Part shown: in pieces, positions 54,208 to 63,283 of the stretch
How the letters are laid out: every line of letters begins with the position of its first letter
How positions within the stretch are numbered: position 1 is the stretch's first letter
Assembly (NCBI GenBank): GCA_945952025.1
Contig: CAMFGW010000010.1
Location: 22,507-86,506 of the forward strand
Direction of reading: 5' to 3'
DNA from: an uncultured Paracoccaceae bacterium
GTDB lineage: Bacteria; Pseudomonadota; Alphaproteobacteria; Rhodobacterales; Rhodobacteraceae
DNA length: 64,000 nucleotides
Position numbers and translations under genes: made by a program
Notes under the pieces: generated by a model
What the model saw: the letters and a program-made list of their open reading frames with translations, nothing else
The model's database searches: none
What the model was told of the DNA's origin: nothing

Positions 54208-55122
54208 TCAAGCGCCGATCCCCAGCATCGCCCGCGCCTCGGCCGGTGTGGCCAGCCGCCGGCCCATGCCTTCAAGGATGCCGCGCATCCGGGTGACCTG
54301 CTCGGCGTTCGAGGTCGCGAGCTGCCCGCGCGCCATGTAGAGGTTGTCCTCCAGACCCACCCGCACATGGCCGCCCATCGAGGCCGCGAGCGTCGCGAGC
54401 GGCACCTGCGCCCGGCCCGCGCCCAGCACGGAAAAGCGGTAGTCCGAGCCGAAGAGCCTGTCAGCGACGCGCTTCAGGTAGATCAGCGTCTCGGGGTCCG
54501 CCGCCATGCCGCCAAGGACGCCGAAGACGAACTGGATGAAGTAGGGCGGCTTGACCGCGCCCCGGTCGACGAAATGGCGCAGCATGGTCAGGTGGCTGAG
54601 GTCGTAGCATTCGAACTCGAACCGCGCGCCACGCTCGGCGCCCATCAGGCGCAGGACCTCGGCGATGTCACGGGGGGTGTTCTTGAAGACCAGATCGTCG
54701 GTGCCCAGAAGGAAGGGTTTTTCCCAGTCGAAGCGCCAGTCCGTGATCCGCGCGGCCATCGGGTAGAGCGCGAAGTTCATCGTGCCCATGTTCAGGCTGC
54801 ACATCTCCGGCCGGAAGGCCATGGGGGCGGCGAGCCGCTGGTCGAGCGTCATGATGGCCGAGCCGCCGGTCGTCATGTTGACGATCGCGTCGGTGCCCGC
54901 GCGGACCGTGGGCAGGAACCCCGCCCAGTGGTCGGGGTCGGCCGAGGGGCGGCCGTTTTCGGGGTTGCGCGCATGCAGGTGCAGGATCGCCGCCCCCGCC
55001 TTTGCGGCGCCAAGGGCGCTGGCGGCGATGTCGGCGGCGGTGAAGGGCAGGTGGGGCGACATCGAGGGCGTGTGGATCGAGCCGGTGATGGCGCAGGTCA
55101 GGATGACGGGATCGTCCTTCAT
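54208..55122 (-). CDS. BKACE (DUF849) beta-keto acid cleavage enzyme
   Basis: 304 aa of the beta-keto acid cleavage enzyme family, founded by 3-keto-5-aminohexanoate cleavage enzyme. It condenses a beta-keto acid with acetyl-CoA and releases acetoacetate plus a CoA ester. Signatures: VILTCAITGSIHTPSMSP, the zinc/substrate HxH in AAILHLHARNPENGRPS, and MGGHVRVGLEDNLYMARGQLATSNAEQV near the C-terminus. It overlaps the aminotransferase gene by 4 bp, which fits transamination producing its beta-keto acid substrate. The 184-bp gap to the next gene holds nothing recognised. Confidence 0.9.
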   Translation of the reverse strand: MKDDPVILTCAITGSIHTPSMSPHLPFTAADIAASALGAAKAGAAILHLHARNPENGRPSADPDHWAGFLPTVRAGTDAIVNMTTGGSAIMTLDQRLAAPMAFRPEMCSLNMGTMNFALYPMAARITDWRFDWEKPFLLGTDDLVFKNTPRDIAEVLRLMGAERGARFEFECYDLSHLTMLRHFVDRGAVKPPYFIQFVFGVLGGMAADPETLIYLKRVADRLFGSDYRFSVLGAGRAQVPLATLAASMGGHVRVGLEDNLYMARGQLATSNAEQVTRMRGILEGMGRRLATPAEARAMLGIGA

Positions 55123-56474
55123 CGTGTGCCCCCGTCCGGCAGGCCGGCCTCTGCGGCAAAGGCCGCGAGCGCGTCCGTCAGCCGCCCGAGGATGTCGTCG
55201 ACCTGATCTTCGGTCACAATCATCGGCGGGGCGACGATCACATGGTCGCCCGCATAGCCGCCCCGCGACCGGCGCGGATAGATGATGAGCCCGCGTGCGT
55301 AGGCGGCCTCGGTCAGCCGGTCGAAAGCCTTCAGGCCCGGCGGCAGCGGCTCTTTCGTCCGGCGGTCGGCGACGAGTTCCAGCGCGAGCAGAAGGCCGAT
55401 CCCCCGCACATCGCCGATGAAGGGGAAGCGGTCCATGAGGCGCGTCATGCCCCCCTTCAGCCGCCCGCCCATGGTGACGGCGTTGGCCATCATGTCCTGA
55501 CGCTCGATCTCTTCGATCACGGCCAGACCGGCGGCGCAGGCGAGCGGGTTTCCGGCATAGGTGAAGCCGTGCATGAAGGGGCCCTTCGACAGCACCTCCT
55601 CGACCAGGTCGGTGCGCGCGACCATGGCGCCAAGGGGCACGTAGCCCGCGCCGAAGCCCTTCGACACCGCAAGGATGTCCGGCGCCGCGCCCCAGTTCTG
55701 CGCGCCGAAGAAGCGCCCGGTGCGGCCGCCGCCCGACATGACCTCGTCATGGATCAGAAGGACGCCGTGGCGGTCGCAGACCTGGCGCACCGCCTCCATG
55801 TAGCCCTTCGGCGGCACCAGCGCGCCGGTCGAGGCGCCGCCGACGGGTTCGAGGATGAAGGCAAGGACGGTATCTGCCCCCTCGGCCCGGATCTTCGCAT
55901 CGAGTTCCGCCGCATAATGGGCGCCCGTCGCCGGATCGTCGGGGTCGAGCCCGTCGAGCCAGGCGCGCGGGGCGGGGACCTTCGGCATCTCCTGCATCAT
56001 CGGGCGGAAAGGGTCGGCAAGCGGGTCGTAGCCGGAAATGGCCAGCGCCCCGAGCGTGCAGCCGTGATAGGAAGGCGCGCGGGAAATGACCTTCCAGCGG
56101 CTGGCCAGCCCCCGCGCCAGCGCCACCTGCCGGGCGAGCTTCATCGCCGATTCGACCGCCTCTGACCCGCCCGAGACGAAAAAGACCCGCCCCATGCCGG
56201 GCCAGGCGAGGCTCGCGGTCTTGGCGGCCAAGCGCTCGGAGGCTTCGGTGATGAAGTGCAGCCGGTAGCCGAAGGTCGACTTCTCCATCTGCGCGCGCAT
56301 GGCGGCAAGGACGTTGGGGTTCGAATGGCCGATGTTGCAGACCATGGCGCCGGACGAGCCGTCGATGAAGCGGTTGCCTTCGGTGTCCCACATGTAGATC
56401 CCCTCGGCCCGGTCGAGCGTCGGGCGGGGGTGGTCGGTCTGGTAGAAGAGGTGCGAGGGGTCGTTGCGCAGCAT
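55119..56474 (-). CDS. Class III PLP aminotransferase (omega-amino acid type)
   Basis: 451 aa. The PLP-binding Lys is in ILAVSKGFGAGYVPLGAM, with LLIHDEVMSGGGRTGRFFG and the glycine-rich FVSGGSEAVESAMKLARQ. N-terminus MLRNDPSHLFYQTDHPRP is typical of beta-alanine/omega-amino acid:pyruvate aminotransferases. Start at 56474 with GAAGGACC, instead of the track's 56843. It heads the leftward set; its product, a keto acid, is the logical substrate of BKACE encoded just downstream. Confidence 0.9.
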   Translation of the reverse strand: MLRNDPSHLFYQTDHPRPTLDRAEGIYMWDTEGNRFIDGSSGAMVCNIGHSNPNVLAAMRAQMEKSTFGYRLHFITEASERLAAKTASLAWPGMGRVFFVSGGSEAVESAMKLARQVALARGLASRWKVISRAPSYHGCTLGALAISGYDPLADPFRPMMQEMPKVPAPRAWLDGLDPDDPATGAHYAAELDAKIRAEGADTVLAFILEPVGGASTGALVPPKGYMEAVRQVCDRHGVLLIHDEVMSGGGRTGRFFGAQNWGAAPDILAVSKGFGAGYVPLGAMVARTDLVEEVLSKGPFMHGFTYAGNPLACAAGLAVIEEIERQDMMANAVTMGGRLKGGMTRLMDRFPFIGDVRGIGLLLALELVADRRTKEPLPPGLKAFDRLTEAAYARGLIIYPRRSRGGYAGDHVIVAPPMIVTEDQVDDILGRLTDALAAFAAEAGLPDGGTR

Positions 56475-56683
56475 GGCCGGTCCTTCGGGTTTCGCCCCAG
56501 ACTGGACGGGTGCGGCGCGATGAGCAACGGGATAATCCGGCGGGCGGGGAGGCGCGGGGGTTCGGGCGATGGTCCGCCTGGGGTGCCCCCGGGGGCGCCT
56601 TGGCGGAGCGTGGGCAAAGGGGCAGGGGCCCCGATGAAGCTGGTTGCCCAGACGGTGCGCCCGCGCTATCAGGCGGCCCGGAC

Positions 56684-56759
56684 GGGTGATTAGCTCAGTT
56701 GGTAGAGCGCTTCGCTTACACCGAAGATGTCGGGAGTTCGAGCCTCTCATCACCCACCA
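56684..56759 (+). tRNA. tRNA-Val (anticodon TAC)
   Basis: 76 nt with CCA encoded. Acceptor GGGTGAT pairs with ATCACCC; anticodon stem CTTCG/CGAAG with loop CTTACAC, anticodon TAC; T-arm AGTTCGAGCCT. A tRNA gene is a common integration target; the pseudogene just downstream is not a phage or element. Confidence 0.96.
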
Positions 56760-56857
56760 GCCCCCTTCGGGATGGTCGTCTTTCCGCCAAGCCGCGCTGC
56801 CGGGTTTGCACTCTGGCGGCCCAGGCGTCACAACTGGCGGCAAAGGGGGGGGGCAGA

Positions 56858-58667
56858 ATGATCGAGGTGCTGCTCACGCCGCAGGGGCGCATCCTGGCGA
56901 TCCTGGCCATGACCGTCGCGCTGTTCCTGTCGGGCGGCTCCGGCATGACATCGTGGCGCTGATCGCCCTTCTGGCGAGCGTGGTGGCGGGCCTCGTGCCG
57001 CCCGCACTGGCGTTCGATGGCTTTGGCCATCCCGCCGTCATCACCGTCGCCGCGGTCCTGATCCTGAGCCACGGGTTGCAGACGACCGGCGCGGTCGACC
57101 GGCTGACGGCGCTGGTGCTGCCGCGCAAGGCCGGCCCGGTCTTCACGCTCTTCGTCCTGTGCGTGCTCGCGGCGTTCCTGTCGGCCTTCATGAACAAAGT
57201 GGGCGCGCTCGCTTTGCTGATGCCCATCGCCCTGCAGATCGCGCGGCGACTGGGGATAGCGCCGGGGCGGGGCTGATGCCACTGTCCTTTTCCACCATGC
57301 CCGGCGGCATGGCGACGCTGATCGGCGCGCCGCCGAACCTGATCGTGTCGGGCTTTCGCGACCAGCTGACCGGCGCGCCCTTCGCGATGTTCGACTTCTC
57401 GCCCGTCGGCGGCACGCTTGCGCTGGCCGGGATCGCCTTCATCGCGCTTGGCGGCTGGCGGCTGGCGGCTGGTGCCCGAACGGCTGGCGGCCGCGATCGA
57501 CCAGTTCCAGACCGCCGCCTAGCTGACCGAGGCGCGCATTCCCGCGGGCGCGCGTGCCGCGGGCCTGCGGCTGCACGAGGTCGAGGCAGATCTGGCCGAC
57601 AGTTCCGCCGTTGTCGTCGGCCTTGTCCGGGGCGACCGCACCATCGCAGCACCCCGGCCCTACCGCGAGGTGCGCGAGGGCGACATCCTGCTGATCGAGG
57701 CGGAATCGAACGCGCTCAGCAAGGCGCTGGTCGGGCTTGGCCTGACGCTTGAGGGCGACGTGAAATCCGCCACGCGCCAGGCGGGAAAGCCGCGGGCGGC
57801 GCTGACGGCGGGGGGGGTGAGCTGGTCGAGGTGACGGTGCGCCCGACCTCGCCTCTTTTCGGGCGGACCATCGGCAATATCCGGCTGCGCGATCAGTTCG
57901 GGCTGAACATGCTGGCCCTGTCGCGCGAGGGGCGCCAGCAGCTTGTGCGGCTGCATGCGCTGCCGATCCGGGCGGGCGATCTGCTTCTTCTTCAGGGCTC
58001 GCCTGCCGAGGCGGCCGAATTCGCCGGCCAGTTCGGGTTGGTGCCGCTCGCGCGGCGGGCGATCACGATCCCGTCGCCGGCCAAGGCGCTGGGAGTTTCG
58101 CTCATCATGGCGGCGTCGGTCCTGATCTGCGCGCTGGGCATCCGGCCCCCGGCCGTGGCCTTTTCCGGCGGCGTGGTCGCGGCCGCCGTCTTCAACATCG
58201 TGCCGGCCCGGCGGATGTATGATGCGATCGATTGGCCGGTCATCGTCCTTCCGGGCGCGCTGATGCCGGTCGCGGGGGCGATGGCCACGAGCGGCGCGGC
58301 CGACTGGCTGGCGCGGGGGCTGGTCGATACGCTCACGGGGGAGAACGCCGCACTGGCGCTGGTCCTGGTGTCGGGTGTGACCATGTGCCTGTCGGACTTC
58401 ATGGACAATGCCGCGACCGCCGCCGTCATGTGCACCATCGCCGTCGGCATCGCCCAGCGCATGGGGGTCCGCGCCGATCCCTACCTGATGGCCGTGGCGA
58501 TCGCCGCCTCCTGCGCCTTCCTCACGCCCATCGGGCACCAGAGCGACACGCTGATCCTCGGCCCCGGCGGCTTCCGCTTCGGCGATTACTGGCGGCCTGG
58601 CCTGCCCATGGAGCTTCTTGTCCCGGCCGTGTCCATTCCCGTCCTTCTTGTCGTCTGGCCGCCCTGA
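56858..58667 (+). pseudogene. SLC13-family permease, broken by several frameshifts and a stop
   Basis: Fragments in three frames together make an SLC13/ArsB-like anion permease with internal TrkA-C domains. Fragment order: MIEVLLTPQGRILAILAMTVAL (56858 frame); after a frame change near 56935, RLRHDIVALIALLASVVAGL to IARRLGIAPGRG; after another near 57265, MPLSFSTMPGGMATLIGAPPNLIVSGF to about 57465; then a stretch containing an in-frame TAG at 57520 and TrkA-C-like ARIPAGARAAGLRLHEVEADL; a last change near the G-run at 57813-57820 leads into RPTSPLFGRTIGNIRLRDQF and the C-terminal helices ending LLVVWPP. At least four frame changes and one nonsense codon. Each is near G-rich runs, so some could be sequencing errors, but the stop and the number argue for a true pseudogene. 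Confidence 0.85.
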
Positions 58668-58750
58668 CCAAGCCCCTTTCCCAAGGCCCTTTCCCAGTCT
58701 CCGGCAACATGCTTCAAGGAGGTGGGGCGCGACTGCCGGAAGGAGTGCAG

Positions 58751-59722
58751 ATGATCTATCTTTACGGCCTGCGCGAGTCTGGCGGCCTGCCGGGCCTGAA
58801 CCTTCTGCCCGCCGGCAGCACGCCCTCGGACGCGCTCTGGGTCGACCTTTACGCCCCGACCGAGGCCGAGGTGAAGGTGGTCGATGGGCTGGGGGTCGAA
58901 GTGCCGTCGCTGGCCGACATGGAAGAGATCGAGATCTCGAACCGGCTCTTCACGCTTGGCAAAGTCCTTTACATGACCGTCGTCATGACCGGGAAGAACC
59001 CGCAGGGCGAGGGCGTCCTGGCCCCTGTCAGCTTCATCCTGATGCCCGAGCGGCTCATCACCGTCCGCCACCATTCCCCGCGCCCGTTCGAGACCTTCCC
59101 GAACCGCTCGGAACGTTCGGCGTCCGGCGGCTGCGGGCCGAGCGCGCTGTTCCTGGGGCTGGTCGAAGAAGTGCTGGCCCGCCAGGCCGACCATCTGGAG
59201 GCGATCGGGCGCGCGCTCGACGCCGCCGGACGGCAGGTCTTTTCGCCCACGGGCGGCGCAAAGCCCGGCGTCCTGCAGAAGGCGGTGATGGGGCTGGGCG
59301 CCGAAGGCGAGGTCCTGAACCGCGTCCGCCTGTCGCTGATGACGTTCGAGCGCGCGCTGGCCTATTACCAGCTGTCGCTCGGCGATCGGCCGGAGACGCG
59401 GATGCTCAAGACCCTGACCAAGGCGCGGCTCCGCGACCTGCAGGCGCTCGAGGTCCATGCCGATTTCGTCGCCGGGCGGCTTTCGTCGACCACGGACGCC
59501 ATTCTGGGCATGGTCAACCTGACCCAGAACGTCACCGCGCGCATCCTGTCGATTGTCGCCGTCCTTTTCCTGCCGCCGACGCTCATCGCCTCGATGTTCG
59601 GGATGAACTTCGTCCGGATGCCGGTCCTGGCCAACCATTGGGGGTTCGAGATCTCTATGGTGCTCATGGTCGGCTCGGCGGCGCTGACCTATGCGGTCTT
59701 CAAGTGGGGCGACTGGCTTTGA
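58751..59722 (+). CDS. CorA family divalent cation transporter
   Basis: 323 aa. A soluble N-terminal domain is followed by a long helix and two C-terminal membrane helices with the GMN selectivity motif in LIASMFGMNFVRMP. MPERLITVRHHSPRPFETF is the usual N-domain sequence. Probably moves Mg2+ or related divalent ions. AAGGAGTGCAG precedes the ATG at 58751; the track's 58232 start lies inside the pseudogene. Confidence 0.9.
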   Translation: MIYLYGLRESGGLPGLNLLPAGSTPSDALWVDLYAPTEAEVKVVDGLGVEVPSLADMEEIEISNRLFTLGKVLYMTVVMTGKNPQGEGVLAPVSFILMPERLITVRHHSPRPFETFPNRSERSASGGCGPSALFLGLVEEVLARQADHLEAIGRALDAAGRQVFSPTGGAKPGVLQKAVMGLGAEGEVLNRVRLSLMTFERALAYYQLSLGDRPETRMLKTLTKARLRDLQALEVHADFVAGRLSSTTDAILGMVNLTQNVTARILSIVAVLFLPPTLIASMFGMNFVRMPVLANHWGFEISMVLMVGSAALTYAVFKWGDWL

Positions 59723-59877
59723 CACGCGGTCGCCCTTGTGCGCGCGGCGCCTCATCCCGGCCACTTCGTCGGGGCCTGACCTTGCAGCAGTGCCGTCAAG
59801 CCCTTATCTGCCTGTCACGGCCCCCGATCACGGCCCCGTGTCCACGGCGCTGGACGACGTGATCGCCCCTCGGGCAA

Positions 59878-59932
59878 AGAGTGACGGGCAAAGATGACGG
59901 GCAGAGAGTGACGGGCAGAGTGACTGGCATGG
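59878..59932. repeat. Imperfect short tandem repeat before the DUF475 gene
   Basis: The unit GTGACGGGCAGAG and near copies occur about four times (GTGACGGGCAAAG, ATGACGGGCAGAGA, GTGACGGGCAGA, GTGACTGGCATGG) just upstream of the DUF475 start. No function is evident. Confidence 0.6.
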
Positions 59933-59942
59933 ACCGCTGCAG

Positions 59943-60992
59943 ATGAAGACCACCCTGCGCTATTTCACCTGGGCCTTCCTCGTGACCGGCGCCGGGCTCG
60001 TCCTGGCGGCTTGGCTTGGCTGGCGGGCCACGGGGACCGACGGGGCGCTGTCGTTCCTGATGATCGGCACGGTTCTTGCGATCCTCGAAATCTCGCTGTC
60101 CTTCGACAATGCCATCGTCAATGCCAATATCCTCAAGACCATGGACCCGGTCTGGCAGCGCCGCTTTCTGACCTGGGGCATCCTGATCGCGGTTTTTGGG
60201 ATGCGGATCGTCTTTCCATTGCTGATCGTCGTCGTCGCCGCCGGCGTCTCGCCTTTCGAGGCGCTGTCGCTCGCGGCCACGCGGCCGGACGAATATGCCC
60301 GCATCATTCACGACGCGCACCTTTCCATCGCGGCCTTCGGCGGCAGCTTCCTGATGATGGTCGCGCTCAGCTATTTCGTGGACGAGGGCAAAGAGGTCGA
60401 CTGGATCCGCTCGCTCGAATGCCAGCTGCGCCGCTGCGCCTCGATCCGCGGGCTCGAGGTGGCGATGGTTCTGGCGGCGATGCTGTTCTTCGCCATGTTC
60501 CTCGTCGACGACAAGAAGGACGAGTTCCTTTTCGCGGGCTGCGCGGGCCTTCTGACCTTCCTTCTGGTCGAGGCGGTGGGCCAGTTCCTCGACCAGCGCC
60601 AGCGCACGCTTTCGGCCACAGCCAAGGCCGGCCTGTCGGGCTTTCTCTACCTCGAGGTGCTGGACGCCTCCTTCTCGTTCGACGGGGTGATCGGGGCCTT
60701 TGCGCTGACCCACAACCTGTTCCTGATCGCCATCGGCCTTGGCATCGGTGCGATGTATGTGCGTTCGATGACGCTGATGCTGGTCGAGCGCGGCACGCTG
60801 GCCGAGTTCCGCTACCTGGAACATGGTGCCTTCTATTCGATCCTGGTCCTGTCGGTCATCATGTTCGCCCAGACGCTCTGGCAGATCCCGGAAGCCGTGA
60901 CCGGCCTTCTGGGCGCGGGGCTCATCGGGCTCGCGCTGGCCTCGTCGGTGCGGCACAACCGGCGCGAGGCCAGGGGGGCGTCGGGAAGCTAG
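59943..60992 (+). CDS. DUF475 (TerC-like) integral membrane protein
   Basis: 349 aa with about nine hydrophobic helices. Acidic membrane motifs typical of the TerC/DUF475 superfamily: LEISLSFDNAIVNANILK near residue 50 and LEVLDASFSFDGVIGAFALTHN near 240. Such proteins are thought to handle metal ions; some are tied to tellurite resistance. GTVLAILEISLS and the FVDEGKEVDWIRSLE loop fit DUF475. It is a separate unit between corA and rplU. Confidence 0.85.
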   Translation: MKTTLRYFTWAFLVTGAGLVLAAWLGWRATGTDGALSFLMIGTVLAILEISLSFDNAIVNANILKTMDPVWQRRFLTWGILIAVFGMRIVFPLLIVVVAAGVSPFEALSLAATRPDEYARIIHDAHLSIAAFGGSFLMMVALSYFVDEGKEVDWIRSLECQLRRCASIRGLEVAMVLAAMLFFAMFLVDDKKDEFLFAGCAGLLTFLLVEAVGQFLDQRQRTLSATAKAGLSGFLYLEVLDASFSFDGVIGAFALTHNLFLIAIGLGIGAMYVRSMTLMLVERGTLAEFRYLEHGAFYSILVLSVIMFAQTLWQIPEAVTGLLGAGLIGLALASSVRHNRREARGASGS

Positions 60993-61004
60993 GGCGGCGG
61001 CCAC

Positions 61005-61219
61005 GGTCGCAGGGGCCGTTGACCCTGCCATGCGAAGGCCCTGTCTTTTGTCCCGGACGGTGGCCCCAAAGGCCACCGGCCAGCGCCCGCCCCGCCATCG
61101 GCGGGCGCTTCGCGCCCACCGGGGCAGGCGACGGCCTTGGTGGGTGGGCGACACTAGCGGTCCAGCGGCACCGCTCCCATACGGCCGGGGGAAACGCGGG
61201 TCGCGTTTCCTGATTCCGC
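61005..61219. repeat. Inverted repeat, left copy (about 215 bp)
   Basis: This noncoding sequence matches the reverse complement of 63284-63498 along its whole length (about 85% identity by eye). Longest shared stretches include ggccgttgaccctgccatgcgaa and cctgtcttttgtcccgga. It contains internal hairpins: GGTGGCC-CCAAA-GGCCACC and GCGCCCGCC...GGCGGGCGC. The two copies flank rplU, rpmA and a GNAT gene. Confidence 0.9.
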
Positions 61220-61235
61220 CCGGGCCCGGCGCTGC

Positions 61236-61264
61236 TTGACTTGGGGGCCCGGCTCGACCATAAG
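61236..61264 (+). promoter_or_regulatory. Candidate sigma-70-type promoter for rplU-rpmA
   Basis: TTGACT, exactly 17 bp, CATAAG; about 145 bp upstream of rplU and just inside the left inverted repeat. A good match for an alphaproteobacterial housekeeping promoter. Confidence 0.55.
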
Positions 61265-61408
61265 CGGCCGGTCCCGGCAGGTCATCCGACTCGCGCCGTG
61301 GCTTTATATGCAATGACGCCCCGACCGGGGCGCGCTGTCCGAGGCGGCCCAAGGGCCACCAACACCCGCAAGGGGGCCACAGGGCGCGGAAACGAATGAG
61401 GAAGACCC

Positions 61409-61855
61409 ATGTTCGCGGTCCTGAAGACGGGCGGCAAGCAATACAAGGTCCAGGCGGGCGATGTCCTGCGCGTGGAGCTGATTGCCGCAAATGCTGGTGA
61501 CAAGATCCAGTTCAACGAAATCCTGATGATCGGCGGCGACAGCCCCGTCATGGGCGCGCCGCTCGTCGCGGGCGCGGCCGTGCAGGCCGAAGTGATCGAC
61601 ATGATCAAGGCCGACAAGGTCATCACCTACCACAAGCGCCGCCGGAAGCATTCGTCGCAGCGCACCCGTGGCCACCGCCAGAAGCTGACGCTGGTGCGCG
61701 TAACCGAGATCCTTGCCTCGGGCGCGGACAAGTCGGACGTGGCGAGGGCGACCGGCACGGCAGCCGCCCGTCGCGCGGCGCACAATGCGGAAGCCAAGCC
61801 GGCCGCTGCCGAGGCCCCGAAGGCCAAGCGCGCGGCCAAGAAGACCGAAGCGTAA
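61409..61855 (+). CDS. rplU: 50S ribosomal protein L21
   Basis: Large-subunit protein that contacts 23S rRNA. 148 aa: a standard L21 domain (MFAVLKTGGKQYKVQAGDVLRVE to HKRRRKHSSQRTRGHRQKLTLVRV) plus a C-terminal Ala/Lys-rich tail of about 45 residues (AAARRAAHNAEAKPAAAEAP), a common alphaproteobacterial extension. rpmA follows after 15 bp. Confidence 0.97.
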   Translation: MFAVLKTGGKQYKVQAGDVLRVELIAANAGDKIQFNEILMIGGDSPVMGAPLVAGAAVQAEVIDMIKADKVITYHKRRRKHSSQRTRGHRQKLTLVRVTEILASGADKSDVARATGTAAARRAAHNAEAKPAAAEAPKAKRAAKKTEA

Positions 61856-61870
61856 GAGGAGCACGAGACC

Positions 61871-62140
61871 ATGGCACATAAAAAAGCAGGCGGTTCCTCC
61901 CGCAACGGCCGCGACTCGGCGGGCCGTCGCCTGGGCGTGAAGCTCTACGGCGGCGAACTGGCCATTCCCGGCAACATCATCGTGCGCCAGCGCGGCACCA
62001 CCTGGTTCCCCGGTGAGGGCGTCGGCATGGGCCGCGATCACACGATCTTTGCCGTTGCCGAAGGCCACGTGACCTTCCGCAAGGGCCTTAAAGGCCGCAC
62101 GTTCATTTCGGTCCTTCCCAAGGCGGAGGCGGCCGAGTAA
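61871..62140 (+). CDS. rpmA: 50S ribosomal protein L27
   Basis: Sits near the peptidyl-transferase centre. 89 aa: [24 protein letters not shown] and the central [26 protein letters not shown] are diagnostic. AGAGGAGC precedes the ATG. Confidence 0.97.
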   Translation: MAHKKAGGSSRNGRDSAGRRLGVKLYGGELAIPGNIIVRQRGTTWFPGEGVGMGRDHTIFAVAEGHVTFRKGLKGRTFISVLPKAEAAE

Positions 62141-62169
62141 GCCGAAAAACCGAACGGACGAAAGTTCGG

Positions 62170-62208
62170 AGGGGGATCGGCAGCCAGGCCGGTCCCCCTT
62201 CGGTTTTC
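62170..62208 (+). terminator. Intrinsic terminator after rpmA
   Basis: GGGGGATCGG, loop, CCGGTCCCCC, then CTTCGGTTTT. A GC-rich stem with one mismatch followed by a short T-run. Confidence 0.75.
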
Positions 62209-62578
62209 CGGGGTGGGACCGGCGCCAAGTGAAGCGAAAGGGACCACCATGCTCATCACCACCACCAAGATGTTCCATCCCGCAGCCGCCAAGCCTGCGA
62301 TGGGCTGGCTTTTGTCCTTTCCGCAACAATCGCGAACTGCCGGTGGCTTTGTTGCCGGCGGGTCATCGGTGCGCCCGAGGCTGCGCGGGACTGCGCGGGG
62401 GTCTGTCCTGCGCCGCGTGATCGGGGTCCTGCGGGGGTCCGCAAAAGTGGCCGCCCCGGATGGTTTGAAAGAAATTGGTGATCTTTCATGGGTATATTCG
62501 ATGCCAGCCGCGTCCCGCTTCGACATCCGGACGGCAGCTTGGGCGGCACTCAACAGGCGGGACGTGCGATGTTCCTGA

Positions 62579-62698
62579 ACCCACAGCCGCAACGGCTGCA
62601 CGACACCCTTGCGCCAGCGCCAAGGGGCGACCACCTTCTATCTGTCGGGGCTCATTCTCCCCGGCGGGATCACGCCGTTCGAGGGAGCGATCGAGTGA
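62579..62698 (+). other. Open coding-like tail coupled to the GNAT gene (possible broken gene)
   Basis: In the frame ending at TGA 62696-62698 there are 39 open codons whose end reads ATTFYLSGLILPGGITPFEGAIE, protein-like and GC-biased at third positions. The TGA overlaps the GNAT GTG start (GTGA), the usual coupling here. A stop at 62576 closes the frame upstream, while a different frame (from ATG 62488 through MFLNPQPQRLHDTLAPAPRG at about 62569) looks like a matching N-terminal part. This suggests one short gene with a frameshift near 62625, or chance. No other feature was seen in 62209-62578. Confidence 0.35.
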
Positions 62699-63234
62699 GA
62701 CCTGAAACCATTGTCCGCCAAGCCGACATTCCCGCCGACCGTTTCACGCTGCGCCCGGTGCGCGCGTCCGATGCGGGGCTGATCGCGCTTTATACATCCG
62801 ACAAGCGGCTTGCCGAAGGCACCCGCGCCATTCCGCACCCGCTGCCGCCGGGCGCCGCTGAAGGCTTCGTCTCCCGCGCGACCGCCGACAAGCGCGATAC
62901 CGACGTGTGGGTGATGGACGGCTCGGCCCAGGGCCAGGCAGAGGTGCTGGGGCTCGTCAGCCTGACGCGGATCGACCGCGACCAGTCCGAGGTCGGCTTC
63001 TGGGTTGCGCCCGGCATGTGGAACACGGGCTTCGCCTCCGAGGCGGTCAACGCGCTCGTCGCCGCGAACCCCCACGCCGCACGCACGCTTTTCGCCGAGG
63101 TGTTCCAGGACAGCCCGGGCCAGGCGCGCGTCCTGACCAATGCGGGCTTCGACTACCTGGGCGATGCCGAGGCCTTTTCGGTCGCCCGCAATGCCCGGGT
63201 CCTGACCTGGACCTACGTCCGCCGCATGGTCTGA
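62695..63234 (+). CDS. GNAT family N-acetyltransferase (RimJ/RimL type)
   Basis: 179 aa from the GTG at 62695, with GAGGGAG nine bases upstream. RFTLRPVRASDAGLIALYTSDKRLAEGT, then LGLVSLTRIDRDQSEVGFWVAPGMWNTGFASEAVNALV and AEVFQDSPGQARVLTNAGFDYLGDAEAFSVARN are features of RimJ/RimL-like acetyltransferases; the substrate is unknown. An acetyltransferase after rpmA is common in Rhodobacteraceae, from memory. The track's ORF extends upstream to 62488 in the same frame, so an alternative, longer start is possible. Confidence 0.82.
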   Translation: MRPETIVRQADIPADRFTLRPVRASDAGLIALYTSDKRLAEGTRAIPHPLPPGAAEGFVSRATADKRDTDVWVMDGSAQGQAEVLGLVSLTRIDRDQSEVGFWVAPGMWNTGFASEAVNALVAANPHAARTLFAEVFQDSPGQARVLTNAGFDYLGDAEAFSVARNARVLTWTYVRRMV

Positions 63235-63283
63235 GGCGGACGGGCGGGTCCTATCCCCATTGGCGTCGCTTCCCTTCGGCGGG

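Noticed and set aside
56684-58667. Integrated element at tRNA-Val
   Set aside because: No integrase and no duplicated tRNA 3' end; the adjacent decayed gene is a chromosomal-type permease.
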